Part shown: piece by piece, positions 9,680 through 18,928 of the stretch | How the letters are laid out: the number at the start of each line of letters is the position of its first letter | How positions within the stretch are numbered: position 1 is the stretch's first letter | Assembly: GCF_000281895.1 (NCBI RefSeq) | Contig: NZ_CM001558.1 | Span: 810,556 to 874,555 of the forward strand | DNA: 64,000 nucleotides | Direction of reading: 5' to 3' | From: Pseudomonas fluorescens Q2-87 | Lineage (GTDB): Bacteria; Pseudomonadota; Gammaproteobacteria; Pseudomonadales; Pseudomonadaceae | Program-made: the position numbers and the translations under genes | The notes under the pieces: generated by a model | Databases searched by the model: none | The model's input: only the letters and a program-made list of their open reading frames with translations | Told to the model about the DNA's origin: nothing

Positions 9680-9772
9680 CTGTGGGAGCGGGCTTGCCCG
9701 CGAAAGCGGTGTGTCAGTTGATAAATGTATGACTGACAGGACGTCTTCGCGGGCAAGCCCGCTCCCACAGGG
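9680..9772. repeat. REP inverted pair
   Basis: Facing REP copies (GTGGGAGCGGGCTTGCCCG and inverse) between the convergent phoD and PepSY-flavoprotein genes. Confidence 0.85.
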
Positions 9773-9794
9773 TGTTGTGCATTATTTGAGGTGG

Positions 9795-12338
9795 TCAGTA
9801 AACATCCCGCCGATACCGCCCCTGCTCGATCAGCCGCTCCACTTCCTCACGCCCCAGCACGCTGTTGAGTACGTGATCTACCCCTGAGGCCATGCCCTGC
9901 AAGCTGCCGCAGACATAGATCACCGCGCCGTCGGCCACCCACTGCTTGAGTAGCGCTGCCGATTCCAGCAGGCGGTGCTGAACGTAGATTTTTTGTTTCT
10001 GGTCCCGGGAGAAGGCCAGGTCCAGGCGTTCCAGGTCGCCTGAAGTCACCCATTCCTGCAGTTCGTCGCGGCAATGGAAATCGTGTTCACGGTTGCGCTC
10101 GCCAAACAGCAGCCAGTTGCGCTGCATGCCCTCGGTGACGCGCGCCTTGAGCAGGCTGCGCAGGCCGGCCAGGCCAGTGCCGTTGCCCAAAAGGATCATC
10201 GGCACGCCCTGGGGTGGCAGGTGGAAACTGCTGTTGCGGCGCACCCGCAGGGTAATGGCGCTGCCCAGTGGCGCATGTTCGGTGAGCCAGCCGGAACCGG
10301 TGCCCAGGCTGCCGTCGGCATGGCGTTCCTGGCGCACGATCAGCTCCAGCACGCCGTCGGCCGGGATCGAGGCGATGGAATATTCGCGTATCGCCAGCGG
10401 TGCCAGCGCATCCACCAGCGCCTGGGCATGCAGGCCGACCAGATGGGCGCGGTTTTCAGGCAACTGGCGGGTCGCCAGGGCCTGATCGAGACTCTGTGGC
10501 AGGCCATCGATTTGCACGCGAGCGTGGCCGGAGAGACCGAGCCCGTCGAGGAAATGCTCGATGGCCCACAGGTCATTACGCGGCAGGACTTCCACCAGGT
10601 CCCCGGCCAGCCAACTGCTCGGGCCCGGAGCCGTGAGGCCCAACAGGTAGACGCCCGAGCCGCTGCTCTCAGGGTTGAGCAGGGTGCGCTGGCTCAGGGT
10701 CCAGTGCTCGAAGCTGGGCGCCTGCCAGGTGTCCACCGGCGCTTGGCCGGTCAGTTCGGCCAGTTGTTGTTGCCAGTGACGCAAGGCGTAAGGGTCACCG
10801 CTGTCGACTTCTACCGGGGCGAACAAGGTCTTGCCGCCATGTTCCGTCAGCCAGGCATGCAGGCGCCGGGCGAAGCCGCAGAAATGTTCATACTGCCGGT
10901 CGCCCAGGCCCAGCACCGCATACTGCAAACGCTCCAGGCCCACGGCGCGGCCCAGCAGCTTGCGTTCGAAGCCGCGAGCGCTGTCCGGCCCGTCACCGTC
11001 GCCAAACGTACTGACGACGAACAGGGCGCGGGTAGCGTTGCACAGGTCTTGTTCGCTGACGCCAGCCAGTGGCTGGACGTTCACCGACAAGCCAGCGGCC
11101 TGGAGCTGGCCGGCGGTCTGCCAGGCCAGTTGCTCGGCGAAACCGCTCTGGCTGGCGAAGCCGATCAGCCAGGCCGGGGCGTCGCTCGGGTTGTCGGCGA
11201 GTTGCTGGCGTGCCTGTTTCACTTGGCGCTTCTTGCGACGGCGGTCCAAATACAATAACCAGCCGGTGATGAAGAACAGGGGCATGGTCAATGCGGCCAC
11301 CGTGACCAGGATCCGCCCGACCAGGCCGAAGTAGCTGCCGACGTGGAGGGCATACACGCTGGTCAGCAATTGCGCCTTGAGGCTCTTGTCGCTGTAACGG
11401 CTGTGGCGGCTGACGACCCCCGTGGCCGGGTCGAGGTTGATCTGATTCAGCGCTCGGTCGTGGGGTGAGGTTTTCAGCAGGTAAAACACCGTTGCCGGCT
11501 GCCCGGCCACCGGCGGCATGCGCACGTTGTAAGCGGACAGGTCCGGGCCGGCGGCGCTGTAGATGCTGCTCCACATGGCCCGATAATCAGCCACCGGAGC
11601 CGGGCCTTGCGGTGCGGGGCCGCGGTTGCGTACGCGTTCTTCCTTGGGCGAATCGGACAAGAGGCGGGTCGCGCCCTTGTTGTACCACTCATAGGACCAA
11701 GTCAGGCCGGTCAGGGCCGCCAACAGGTAGAACACCATGCACCAGGTCCCGGCCACCGAATGCAGGTCCCAATTGAAACTGCGGCCTTTTTTCGCCCAGT
11801 CGAGCGTCAGCCAGGCGCGCCAGCTTTTCCACTGGCGCGGCCAGCGCAGGTACAACCCGGACAGGCAGAAGAACACCAGGATCAGCGTGCACGCGCCGGT
11901 GATCTGCCGCCCCACTTCATCCAAGGTCAGGACCCGGTGCAGCCTGAGCATCAGGCCGAAGAAATCCTGGCCCACCACCTCGCCCATGAACTGGGCGTTG
12001 TAGGGATTGAAATAGCGCATGGCCCCGCGCTTTTCCCCGGGCGGCGCGCTGAAAATCACCCGCGCGGCATTGCCGCTGTCGGTCTCGACCCAAAGCATGG
12101 CGACGGTTTTACCGGAAGCGGCCTCGATCTGTTCTACCAGCTCGGCGGGCGGCAGGACGCCGGCCGGTTGTTTTTCAACCATCAGCACTTGTGGATTCAA
12201 GGCCCGTAGAATCTCGTCTTGGAACGATACCGCAGCCCCGGTAATGCCCATCAACGCCAGGACCAACCCGGCACTGATGCCGAAGAACCAGTGCAACTGG
12301 AACAGGGTTTTCTTCAACACGTCGCTCGCCTTGTTCAT
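9795..12338 (-). CDS. PepSY transmembrane / flavodoxin-reductase fusion protein
   Basis: An 847-residue inner-membrane oxidoreductase. Residues about 1-390 form a PepSY-TM region: an N-terminal membrane helix ([19 protein letters not shown]), PepSY periplasmic loops and three further helices ending near [22 protein letters not shown] flavodoxin-like FMN domain follows (about 405-545: [32 protein letters not shown]), then a ferredoxin-NADP-reductase-type FAD/NADPH domain (about 550-847: [36 protein letters not shown]). NADPH electrons can thus pass through FAD and FMN to the membrane part. Related proteins are linked to periplasmic ferric-siderophore reduction, but no siderophore gene lies nearby. 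The start at 12338 gives the [18 protein letters not shown]-terminus; upstream in-frame codons would add a charged tail with no role. Confidence 0.85.
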   Translation of the reverse strand: MNKASDVLKKTLFQLHWFFGISAGLVLALMGITGAAVSFQDEILRALNPQVLMVEKQPAGVLPPAELVEQIEAASGKTVAMLWVETDSGNAARVIFSAPPGEKRGAMRYFNPYNAQFMGEVVGQDFFGLMLRLHRVLTLDEVGRQITGACTLILVFFCLSGLYLRWPRQWKSWRAWLTLDWAKKGRSFNWDLHSVAGTWCMVFYLLAALTGLTWSYEWYNKGATRLLSDSPKEERVRNRGPAPQGPAPVADYRAMWSSIYSAAGPDLSAYNVRMPPVAGQPATVFYLLKTSPHDRALNQINLDPATGVVSRHSRYSDKSLKAQLLTSVYALHVGSYFGLVGRILVTVAALTMPLFFITGWLLYLDRRRKKRQVKQARQQLADNPSDAPAWLIGFASQSGFAEQLAWQTAGQLQAAGLSVNVQPLAGVSEQDLCNATRALFVVSTFGDGDGPDSARGFERKLLGRAVGLERLQYAVLGLGDRQYEHFCGFARRLHAWLTEHGGKTLFAPVEVDSGDPYALRHWQQQLAELTGQAPVDTWQAPSFEHWTLSQRTLLNPESSGSGVYLLGLTAPGPSSWLAGDLVEVLPRNDLWAIEHFLDGLGLSGHARVQIDGLPQSLDQALATRQLPENRAHLVGLHAQALVDALAPLAIREYSIASIPADGVLELIVRQERHADGSLGTGSGWLTEHAPLGSAITLRVRRNSSFHLPPQGVPMILLGNGTGLAGLRSLLKARVTEGMQRNWLLFGERNREHDFHCRDELQEWVTSGDLERLDLAFSRDQKQKIYVQHRLLESAALLKQWVADGAVIYVCGSLQGMASGVDHVLNSVLGREEVERLIEQGRYRRDVY

Positions 12339-12768
12339 TCTTCGCTGTTTATCACGGCGCACATTATGCCGTGTGTTATCGAGAAGCATTCATAAACACA
12401 CACAAAAATCCCGATCAGTTGCGCGAGCGGGGCTTTTGCCCGGTGCCAGTTGGCTAACGGATACCTCCGTGGTGAAGAAGCAAGGCTTGCAGTCCAGACG
12501 CTGGCGCTGTTTTTCGGTCTTTCCCGGTGCGCAAAATTGCCGCTGTCAATGAGAGACGACATGATTATTCGGCGAAACATTTATCGTGGGTCAAACTAAG
12601 TTGCCCGCCAACTTTGTATTATTCGCTAATGTTTGCTTTGTTTTCGGTCTTTGACTTCCTCTAACTTCATCGTCTAGTGTTCGCTCAGCTGTACATTGAC
12701 CGTACTTTCAAATGCCAATGAGCCAACGAGGCTCGCTGTTTGGCAATTAAATAATTAAAGGATTAATT
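12339..12768. other. Non-coding, AT-rich gap upstream of the toxin locus
   Basis: 430 bases without a supportable gene. Base composition drops toward the right (TAAATAATTAAAGGATTAATT just before the xaxA start), unlike the flanking genes, which suits a horizontally acquired toxin locus. The ribosome site AAAGGA at 12757-12762 belongs to xaxA. No confident sigma-70 promoter was found. Confidence 0.6.
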
Positions 12769-13596
12769 ATGAATACTCAAGCCGTCTGGAATGAGGCACT
12801 GGAAGGCGCCTCGACTGAAGATATCATCCGCTTTGCACAACTGGCGCCCAAGACGTTATCCAACGCTTCGACGTCGGCGCAGGAAGGCGAGTCCCGTGGC
12901 ACGGGGTTGTTGCTGACCAAGAAACAGATCATCGACCTGAGAAAATATGAAGCCGCCGCCTTGGCCCTGCCTTATACGCCTGGAGACGTTAGGGATTACC
13001 TCAGTTTCGGTGACGATGCCGGCGGTGGCCCGGGCCTGCGCCATGAAGATTTCCTGAGGACCTTCCGCGCCACCCGCAACCATGCGCAACGCTGGTCGCC
13101 CCTGCGCGAATCGATCATGTTGACCGGTAGCCAACTGAAACTTTTCGCCGCGAACATGACCCTTTACGGCAAGGCGATGGATGAGATCTATATCGAAGTC
13201 CAGCCTACCAGGGAACTTGATCGATATAATATCCAGACATTGGAGCAGTTAAGAAAGTTGGAAATGGAGTTGGGTATAAAATTTCCTGGTATTGAGCTGG
13301 AGCCGGGCATTGTCGAAGAGGTGGGTTATTATCTAGGCCGGATTTTCGAAAGGGTCGAGGATAACTTCCGGCGGGTAAAAACCATCAAGAACAGCCTCGA
13401 TCTTTTTGGTTATGACCTTCGTCAATACATTCTTCCCGATATAAAGCTGCGCCTGAGCCTGATTGGCAATACGGCGCTGCCCATCGAAGTCGAGATGCTC
13501 AAGCGCGAGGTCGAAGAGCGGGCGTTACGCATCGAGGAAAAAACGACGAGTACGCCAAGGCGGTGCAAAAATCCCTCGGCGCTGCGGCCGGATTGA
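12769..13596 (+). pseudogene. xaxA: XaxA/YaxA-like toxin subunit A, N-terminal part, frameshifted
   Basis: Residues 1-258 (to RALRIEEK) look like the first two-thirds of an alpha-xenorhabdolysin subunit A: long amphipathic helices, LRHEDFLRTFRATRNHAQRW, KFPGIELEP and ILPDIKLRLSLI. In XaxAB/YaxAB, subunit A binds the target membrane and assembles with subunit B into large alpha-helical pores. After an A6 run at 13538-13543 this frame continues as the unlikely tail TTSTPRRCKNPSALRPD and stops. A minus-one shift at the run instead gives EEKNDEYAKAVQKSLGAA, which joins smoothly to the downstream frame. So either one A has been lost, or the ribosome slips, or there is a sequencing error. Family assignment is from recognition of the pattern, not a search. 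Confidence 0.75.
13538..13543 (+). other. A6 tract at the xaxA frame break
   Basis: The run is read GAA AAA ACG in the upstream frame. Adding one A restores the toxin frame. The heptamer AAAAAAC is present, but its codon phase (AAA AAC in the downstream frame) is not that of a canonical minus-one slippery site, so simple loss of an A is more likely than programmed frameshifting. Confidence 0.7.
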
Positions 13597-15044
13597 ATCT
13601 GATCGGCCTGGCGCTGGCGATTTACCTGGGGGTGGAAGCCGAGAGCATCCGGGCCGAAAGAAACCGACTGTACAAGGAGCAGGAAGCAGCGATTGAAGCG
13701 CTCCGGAGCAGAAACCAGACCCTCGGTTCCTTGAGTCGCGTCAAGCACGACTTGCAGGGGCTTGAGCTGGTGGCCATCGACGCCGACATCGCGACGCAGA
13801 ACCTGATGCACGTGTGGAACGTCATGCATCTCTACATCACGACCTCCCAGGAAGCGATTGCCGGCATTCATGACGCCCTGACTTTGAGGCGATTCATCCT
13901 GGCCTTCAGACAAGTCGCCCAACCGTGGAAGCAGATCGAACAGGATGCAGACGCCTTGATCGCGGTATTCAAGGACGCGGACCGGGACTACGAGCGTATT
14001 TATGGCATCCAACCTCGCGCTGCGCTCACCCTCGCACCCTACGCATTGCGTAGCGACTATCCCAAGGTCGATCTCCAGGTCATGGCCGACAGTAACCGGC
14101 AGATGCGAGACGGCGCAGTCCAGGCCCGTGCGCTGTCCATTCAATGGAATTACCTGCCGCAGCTGCGGGCGCGGTTCGATGACGTGGTGCTCAGCGTGGG
14201 CAAGAGTTGCGATGTGCTGAGCGAGTCCGCGTTAAGCGCGAGCATGGTCCTCGATAGGCGGATTCGTCAGCTACAGGGATTGGAGAAAGAGCTGGCGAGC
14301 GCGTTCGATGAAAAGAATATCGAGGAAATCAAGGTTGACCGTGCTGAAGTCCTGGCGGGCATAAGCCGATGGACGCAACAGGCCACCCGCCGGCTAAGCG
14401 ATCAGTTGGCGGTCATTCACGATGTGTTCGATCGACGCTTGAGCCTGGGCTTCATTGACGACCTCGATAAGCAGCGTCAAGCCGTCGAGGCCAGCCTCGG
14501 ACAATTGCACGATGAACGGGGCGAACGCCAGAAGGAGCGTGGCCAAGTCACTGAGGCCATCGGGTCGCTCAGCAAGGTCGGCATCGAAGCGATTGGCAAC
14601 GATCTGGTGCTGAACCTGGAGCAGGTGATGAAGCTCGGCGTAGCCCCGCCTGAAGTGCAACTGGTCATGCAAGCCATCGAGCAGCTCAAGAAAACGTTGG
14701 TACAGGTCGGCGAAGGCGTCCGGTTCGTCGATCTGGTGCGCGAGCGAGACAGGCTGGTTGGGAAGATCGAGGCGCTGAATGGCGATATCGATGGGAAAAA
14801 CAACGAGATCATGGCGCTCAAGGGCAAGGCCGAGTTCATCCGGGTCATCCACGGCATCGACGATGAGCGCCGCCGTTATGTGGGCGAATACCAGGGCGTG
14901 GTCTCGGCCTATCGAGCCTTTGCCAGGCAGATGGACGCCAACGGGTACCTCGAAGAGAGCGAGCGCAGCGCCGACTTCATCCAGCAGGCCCGGCAGTTCA
15001 TTGGATTCCTGACGCCACTGTCCCTGCCATTGGCAATCGCTTGA
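13563..15044 (+). CDS. XaxA C-terminal segment fused in frame to XaxB-like subunit B
   Basis: One open frame (493 codons from a GTG) holding two family segments. Residues 1 to about 145 are the XaxA C-terminal third: a hydrophobic stretch (LNLIGLALAIYLGV), then ERNRLYKEQEAAI, LEKE-type coiled coil and KQIEQDADALIAVF...YERIY, where subunit A normally ends. From SDYPKVDLQVMADSNRQ (about 14052 on) the remaining roughly 330 residues match subunit B in length (usually about 350) and helical character. No stop separates the two. The only ATG at the junction (14002, within TATTTATGG) opens another frame, so the present sequence lacks a normal xaxB start unless TTG at 14046 is used. The result is either a genuine A-B fusion or a second indel. 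Coiled coils run throughout. Confidence 0.65.
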   Translation: MQKSLGAAAGLNLIGLALAIYLGVEAESIRAERNRLYKEQEAAIEALRSRNQTLGSLSRVKHDLQGLELVAIDADIATQNLMHVWNVMHLYITTSQEAIAGIHDALTLRRFILAFRQVAQPWKQIEQDADALIAVFKDADRDYERIYGIQPRAALTLAPYALRSDYPKVDLQVMADSNRQMRDGAVQARALSIQWNYLPQLRARFDDVVLSVGKSCDVLSESALSASMVLDRRIRQLQGLEKELASAFDEKNIEEIKVDRAEVLAGISRWTQQATRRLSDQLAVIHDVFDRRLSLGFIDDLDKQRQAVEASLGQLHDERGERQKERGQVTEAIGSLSKVGIEAIGNDLVLNLEQVMKLGVAPPEVQLVMQAIEQLKKTLVQVGEGVRFVDLVRERDRLVGKIEALNGDIDGKNNEIMALKGKAEFIRVIHGIDDERRRYVGEYQGVVSAYRAFARQMDANGYLEESERSADFIQQARQFIGFLTPLSLPLAIA

Positions 15045-15148
15045 GCTTCACCGGGCAAGGATAGCCGGTCGGGCTGTTGACCATGGAGTACGCGACTGTC
15101 GGGCTGTCTTCGTAGTGACCGACAGTCGCCCGTTATGAGGCATCGAAC

Positions 15149-16048
15149 ATGTTCGACTTCTTGCTGGACGAGAAGAATTTTTCTTCGTTGAAAGAGTACA
15201 TCGATTTTTTGAGCGGTCTGCCGGATGCCTTGAAGGAGATCGAGCAGTTCTCGGATGTTTTCCGCCGTTCCGGACACTTACTGCTGGCACCTCCGGATGG
15301 GCAGGCACTGACCCGGACGGCGATAGCCAATAAAAACAACTGGCGGGCCATCGTCGCAGTCGTGCCGTCACTGGGGGCGATGGGCCGCCAGTTGGTCGGG
15401 CAAACCTCCATTTTTGTCCGAGAGTTTGAGCAGGTGGCCCGGGAAACACCGACTCGGCAATCCCTCGGCAACCTTGATCCCTCGCGTTTCACGCCGGTCA
15501 ATTTTGGCCCGATGGGGAGCAATCGCACGTCAGACCTGATGCAATTGCTCGGCAACCTCGTGCTGCGGCTGGAGGAATGTGCGACGGCGGTGGCGCGGCT
15601 CAAGGCCCTGGTCGTGGACGTTTCCCAGACGATCCACAGCATTTTTGTGCGCTTCATCGACACATTGACGCTGAGGCTGTGCAGCTGTCACGGGCCGGAT
15701 TCGAAGATCGAGATTTACTACGCCCTGGGGCGGGTCTGCCTGCCGAATATGCAATTCGATCCAGACGCGTATTACTCGCAGCAGCAACGCAGGGCAAAAG
15801 CCCGCGAGCATCTTGAGATGCTGCGCACGCTTTATGTGAGGGCAACGTCAGCGGGAAACAACATCGCCGACGTGTGCCATCGCATGGGCTATTTCCTGGA
15901 GCAAATGAAGGTCGAGCTCCAAGTCAATGACCGGCAGCAGAGCCTGCGGCGGGCGCAGACTTCGTTCGCTCAGTTGGCTCATCCGCTGCGGGAACTGGAC
16001 GGAATGGCGCGTGCCCTGGTCGCCCTGTCTTACCGATTGGAACCATGA
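15149..16048 (+). CDS. Protein of unknown function downstream of the toxin genes
   Basis: A 299-residue protein I do not recognise. It starts at an ATG 104 bases after the toxin frame, on the same strand, and is probably part of the same transcript. It has no signal peptide. It looks mostly helical, with one weak hydrophobic stretch (AIVAVVPSLGAMGRQL) near residues 66-82, a CSC pair near residue 178, and charged helices at the C-terminus. Length and composition resemble the toxin subunits, but no motif supports homology. A role as third toxin component, immunity protein or accessory factor is possible from position only. Confidence 0.6.
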   Translation: MFDFLLDEKNFSSLKEYIDFLSGLPDALKEIEQFSDVFRRSGHLLLAPPDGQALTRTAIANKNNWRAIVAVVPSLGAMGRQLVGQTSIFVREFEQVARETPTRQSLGNLDPSRFTPVNFGPMGSNRTSDLMQLLGNLVLRLEECATAVARLKALVVDVSQTIHSIFVRFIDTLTLRLCSCHGPDSKIEIYYALGRVCLPNMQFDPDAYYSQQQRRAKAREHLEMLRTLYVRATSAGNNIADVCHRMGYFLEQMKVELQVNDRQQSLRRAQTSFAQLAHPLRELDGMARALVALSYRLEP

Positions 16049-16050
16049 AA

Positions 16051-16079
16051 AAAGCCCGTGACATCGGTCACGGGCTTTC
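16051..16079. terminator. Bidirectional intrinsic terminator
   Basis: Perfect 9-bp stem GCCCGTGAC/GTCACGGGC (16054-16062 with 16067-16075), tetraloop ATCG, with an A run on the left and T run on the right. It separates the convergent toxin-locus gene and speC and can terminate both. Confidence 0.9.
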
Positions 16080-16099
16080 GGGTTTCACACTGTGGCGAA

Positions 16100-17263
16100 T
16101 TACACGTAGTAAGACTTCAGGGGCGGGAAACCGTTGAACTCCACCGCGCTGTAGCTGGTGGTGTAGGCACCGGTCGACAACCAGTACAGACGGTCACCGA
16201 TGGCCAGGTTCAGCGGCAAACCGTACTTGTAGTTTTCGTACATGATATCGGCGCTGTCGCAGGTAGGGCCGGCGATGACCACTTCTTCCATCTCGCCTTT
16301 CTTCTCGGTCCAGATCGGGAATTTGATGGCTTCGTCCATGGTTTCGATCAGGCCGGAGAACTTGCCCACATCCGTGTACACCCAACGCTCGACGGCGGTG
16401 CGGGACTTGCGTGCCACCAGTACCACTTCGCTGACCAGGATGCCGGCGTTGGCGATCAACGAACGGCCCGGCTCCAGGATGATTTCCGGCAAGTCATCGC
16501 CGAAGTCTTCCTTGAGGAAGCGGATGATTTCCTCGGCGTAGGTTTCCAGGCTGTTGGTACGGGTGATGTAGTTGGCCGGAAAGCCGCCACCCATGTTGAT
16601 CAGCTTCAAGACGATGCCGTCTTCTTCCTTCAGGCGCTCGAAGATCACCTTGACCTTAGCAATCGCGGCGTCCCAGACACTGATGTCGCGCTGTTGCGAG
16701 CCGACGTGGAACGAAATGCCGTACGGCACCAGGCCCAGGTCGCGAGCCAGGATCAGCAGGTCCATGGCCATGTCGGTCTGGCAGCCGAACTTGCGCGACA
16801 ACGGCCAGTCAGCCGTGGTCGAGCCTTCGGTGAGGATGCGCACGTAGACTTTCGAGCCCGGCGCGGCCTTGGCGATGTTGCGCAGGTCGGCTTCGGAGTC
16901 GGTGGCGTACAGGCGCACGCCTTTTTCGTAGAAGTAGCGGATGTCCCGGGATTTCTTGATGGTGTTGCCATAGCTGATCTGGTCCGGGCCCACGCCGCGG
17001 CTCATGACCTTGTCCAGCTCATAGATCGAGGCGATGTCGAAGTTCGAGCCTTTGTCCTTGAGCAGGTCGATGATTTCCACCGCCGGGTTGGCCTTGACTG
17101 CGTAGTAGACCTTGGCGAATTCGAAACCGGCGCGCAGGTCGTCGTAGGCCTGGGAGATCATCGCGGTGTCGATCACCACGAACGGGGTTTCCTGCTTGTC
17201 GGCGAACGCTTTCATTTTCTGGAAGGTTTCGCGCGCGAAATAATCTTCGACCTGGATCGACAT
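16100..17263 (-). CDS. speC: Ornithine decarboxylase, type III PLP fold (alanine-racemase-like)
   Basis: A 387-residue enzyme of the group IV decarboxylases, matching the length of Pseudomonas SpeC. It makes putrescine from ornithine in the cytoplasm. Motifs: VYYAVKANPA with the PLP-binding Lys (residue about 49-50), FDIASIYELDKV, ISFHVGSQ with the ring-stacking His, GGGFPA and EPGRSLIANAG for phosphate binding, and GPTCDSADIM with the active-site Cys donated across the dimer. The start at 17263 follows an AGGAG site; an ORF extension upstream (MPVGVPS) lacks one. The 5' leader carries a terminator-like hairpin. Lysine may be an alternative substrate. Confidence 0.9.
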   Translation of the reverse strand: MSIQVEDYFARETFQKMKAFADKQETPFVVIDTAMISQAYDDLRAGFEFAKVYYAVKANPAVEIIDLLKDKGSNFDIASIYELDKVMSRGVGPDQISYGNTIKKSRDIRYFYEKGVRLYATDSEADLRNIAKAAPGSKVYVRILTEGSTTADWPLSRKFGCQTDMAMDLLILARDLGLVPYGISFHVGSQQRDISVWDAAIAKVKVIFERLKEEDGIVLKLINMGGGFPANYITRTNSLETYAEEIIRFLKEDFGDDLPEIILEPGRSLIANAGILVSEVVLVARKSRTAVERWVYTDVGKFSGLIETMDEAIKFPIWTEKKGEMEEVVIAGPTCDSADIMYENYKYGLPLNLAIGDRLYWLSTGAYTTSYSAVEFNGFPPLKSYYV

Positions 17264-17382
17264 ACTTGGGACTCCTACTGGCAAACATCAGGATCAATGG
17301 GTGTGAGGGCAAGCAGCCCCCGTGAACGTCCTCCGTATCCCCACTTTGGTTCGCCTACTTCCCAAGGCATGTCGCCGAAAGC

Positions 17383-17417
17383 AAAAAGGCCACGGGATGC
17401 GTGATTCCCTTGGCCTT
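17383..17417 (-). promoter_or_regulatory. Terminator-like hairpin in the speC leader (possible attenuator)
   Basis: Read on the minus strand: AAGGCCAAGGGA, an 8-base loop, TCCCGTGGCCTT, then TTT. This is a strong stem followed by a T run, placed about 120 bases before the speC start with no gene ending here. It would terminate transcription unless an alternative fold or translation intervenes. Attenuation of polyamine genes is known elsewhere (speF leader in enterobacteria); its use here is inference. Confidence 0.5.
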
Positions 17418-17636
17418 GCTGTCTCGTCGTCAGTACTTGAGCCGGATGGATCGTTTCCAGCATGGACGTTCGGCGCGAACTGTAGGGCGTGAGGGGCCTG
17501 AGATCAACTAAAAATGTCGCGTTTTTGCACACTTCCGTCGTGCGGCCCGCGACAGCTCATGATGTAACCGACCGGTGTGACAGGTTGATGTTCAATTGGA
17601 TCGGTTTTTCAGGCTGCTCAATGTCGCTTTTGCCTT

Positions 17637-17730
17637 TGTGGCGAGGGAGCTTGCTCCCGCTTGAGTGCGAAGCGCTCATCGCTTTTTGGGGTCGATTCGC
17701 GCCCCAGCGGGAGCAAGCTCCCTCGCCACA
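17637..17730. repeat. REP-like inverted pair (GTGGCGAGGGAGCTTGCTCCC type)
   Basis: A second REP flavour, with arms GGCGAGGGAGCTTGCTCCCGC and its inverse enclosing a short spacer, lies just downstream of opuCA. The remaining part of the 507-base gap 17264-17770 is the speC leader; no further gene is supportable. Confidence 0.8.
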
Positions 17731-17770
17731 GGTCCCAGGCTACTTTCCAGAGTGCGGGAGCTATCAGAAG

Positions 17771-18928
17771 TCAGGCAGAGGCTGCCTCGGCCGGCGAGAC
17801 AATACTGGTCTTGCCGCCCCGAGACTTACCGGAGCTCAGGTACTCGGCAATCGATTCCTGGGTCACCTCGCCGAGGAACACCCGCTCGGCGTCCATCACC
17901 GGCAGCCACGAGCGGTTGAATTCGTACATGCGCGACAGCAGGATCCGCAGGTGTTCGTCGTAGGCCGCGGTGGCGTTGAACTCACGCAGGAATTGCGCGC
18001 AGGTGCCGGTCTGGCGGTACAGGTCGCGACGGCGCACGTAACCCAGGGCCTTGTTCTCGGCGCAGGTGACCACCACGTAGCGACGGTCATGTTCGTCCAT
18101 CAGTTCCAGTGCTTCGGCCACCGGCGTTTCGGGGCTGACCGACGGGGCGTTGTCTGCCGCGTCTTCGGCCTTGACCAGCAGCAAGCGCTTGAGCGTGCTG
18201 TCCTGGCCGACGAAGTTGCTGACGAACTCATCCGCCGGATGCGCCAGCAGCGTGTCCGGGTGGTCGCACTGGATCAGCTTGCCGGCGCGGAAGATTGCAA
18301 TCTTGTCTCCCAACTTGATGGCTTCGTCGATGTCATGGCTGACCATGATCACGGTCTTGTTCAGCGCCCGTTGCATCTCGAAGAACTCGTTCTGGATCAT
18401 CTCGCGGTTGATCGGGTCCACCGCACCAAAGGGTTCGTCCATCAACAACAGCGGCGCATCGGCCGCCAACGCACGGATCACGCCGATCCGTTGCTGCTGG
18501 CCGCCCGACAATTCACGGGGGTAGCGATGCAGGTACTGCTTGGGTTCGAGCTTGATCATGCTCATCAGCTCGCGGGCGCGGTCGTGGCATTTCTGCTTGT
18601 CCCAACCCAGCAGGCGCGGCACGACGGTGATGTTCTCCTCGATGGTCATGTTCGGGAACAGGCCGATCTGCTGGATCACGTAGCCAATGTTGCGGCGCAG
18701 GGTCACTTCGTCCAGGCCGGTGGTGTCCTCGCCATTGATCAAGACCTTGCCCGAGGTCGGCGGGATCAGGCGATTGATCATCTTCAGCGTGGTGCTCTTG
18801 CCGCAGCCCGATGGCCCGAGGAACACGCAGATCTCGCCTTCGTTGACGGTCAGGTTCACCGAGTCCACGGCCTTGACGTCCTTGCCGTTGCTCTTGAAGG
18901 TTTTGCTGAGGTTTTGAAGTTCGATCAT
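17771..18928 (-). CDS. opuCA: Osmoprotectant (betaine/choline/carnitine) ABC transporter ATPase
   Basis: A 385-residue ATPase of the glycine betaine/OpuC group. Walker A is GPSGCGKST, the signature is LSGGQQQRIG, and Walker B is LLLMDEPFGAVDP. The C-terminal third (about 250-375) holds two CBS domains (VSPETPVAEALELMDEHDRRYVV and a second copy), which in this family sense ionic strength or nucleotides. The start at 18928 overlaps the upstream permease gene by 4 bases and has the MIELQNLSKTF N-terminus expected. It is the last gene of a four-gene operon; uptake of compatible solutes under osmotic stress is the expected role. Confidence 0.9.
   Translation of the reverse strand: MIELQNLSKTFKSNGKDVKAVDSVNLTVNEGEICVFLGPSGCGKSTTLKMINRLIPPTSGKVLINGEDTTGLDEVTLRRNIGYVIQQIGLFPNMTIEENITVVPRLLGWDKQKCHDRARELMSMIKLEPKQYLHRYPRELSGGQQQRIGVIRALAADAPLLLMDEPFGAVDPINREMIQNEFFEMQRALNKTVIMVSHDIDEAIKLGDKIAIFRAGKLIQCDHPDTLLAHPADEFVSNFVGQDSTLKRLLLVKAEDAADNAPSVSPETPVAEALELMDEHDRRYVVVTCAENKALGYVRRRDLYRQTGTCAQFLREFNATAAYDEHLRILLSRMYEFNRSWLPVMDAERVFLGEVTQESIAEYLSSGKSRGGKTSIVSPAEAASA

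Noticed and set aside
13538..13544. AAAAAAC as a canonical programmed minus-one slippery site in xaxA
   Set aside because: The heptamer is not in the required codon phase of the upstream frame. Only single-codon slippage would be possible, so indel is preferred.
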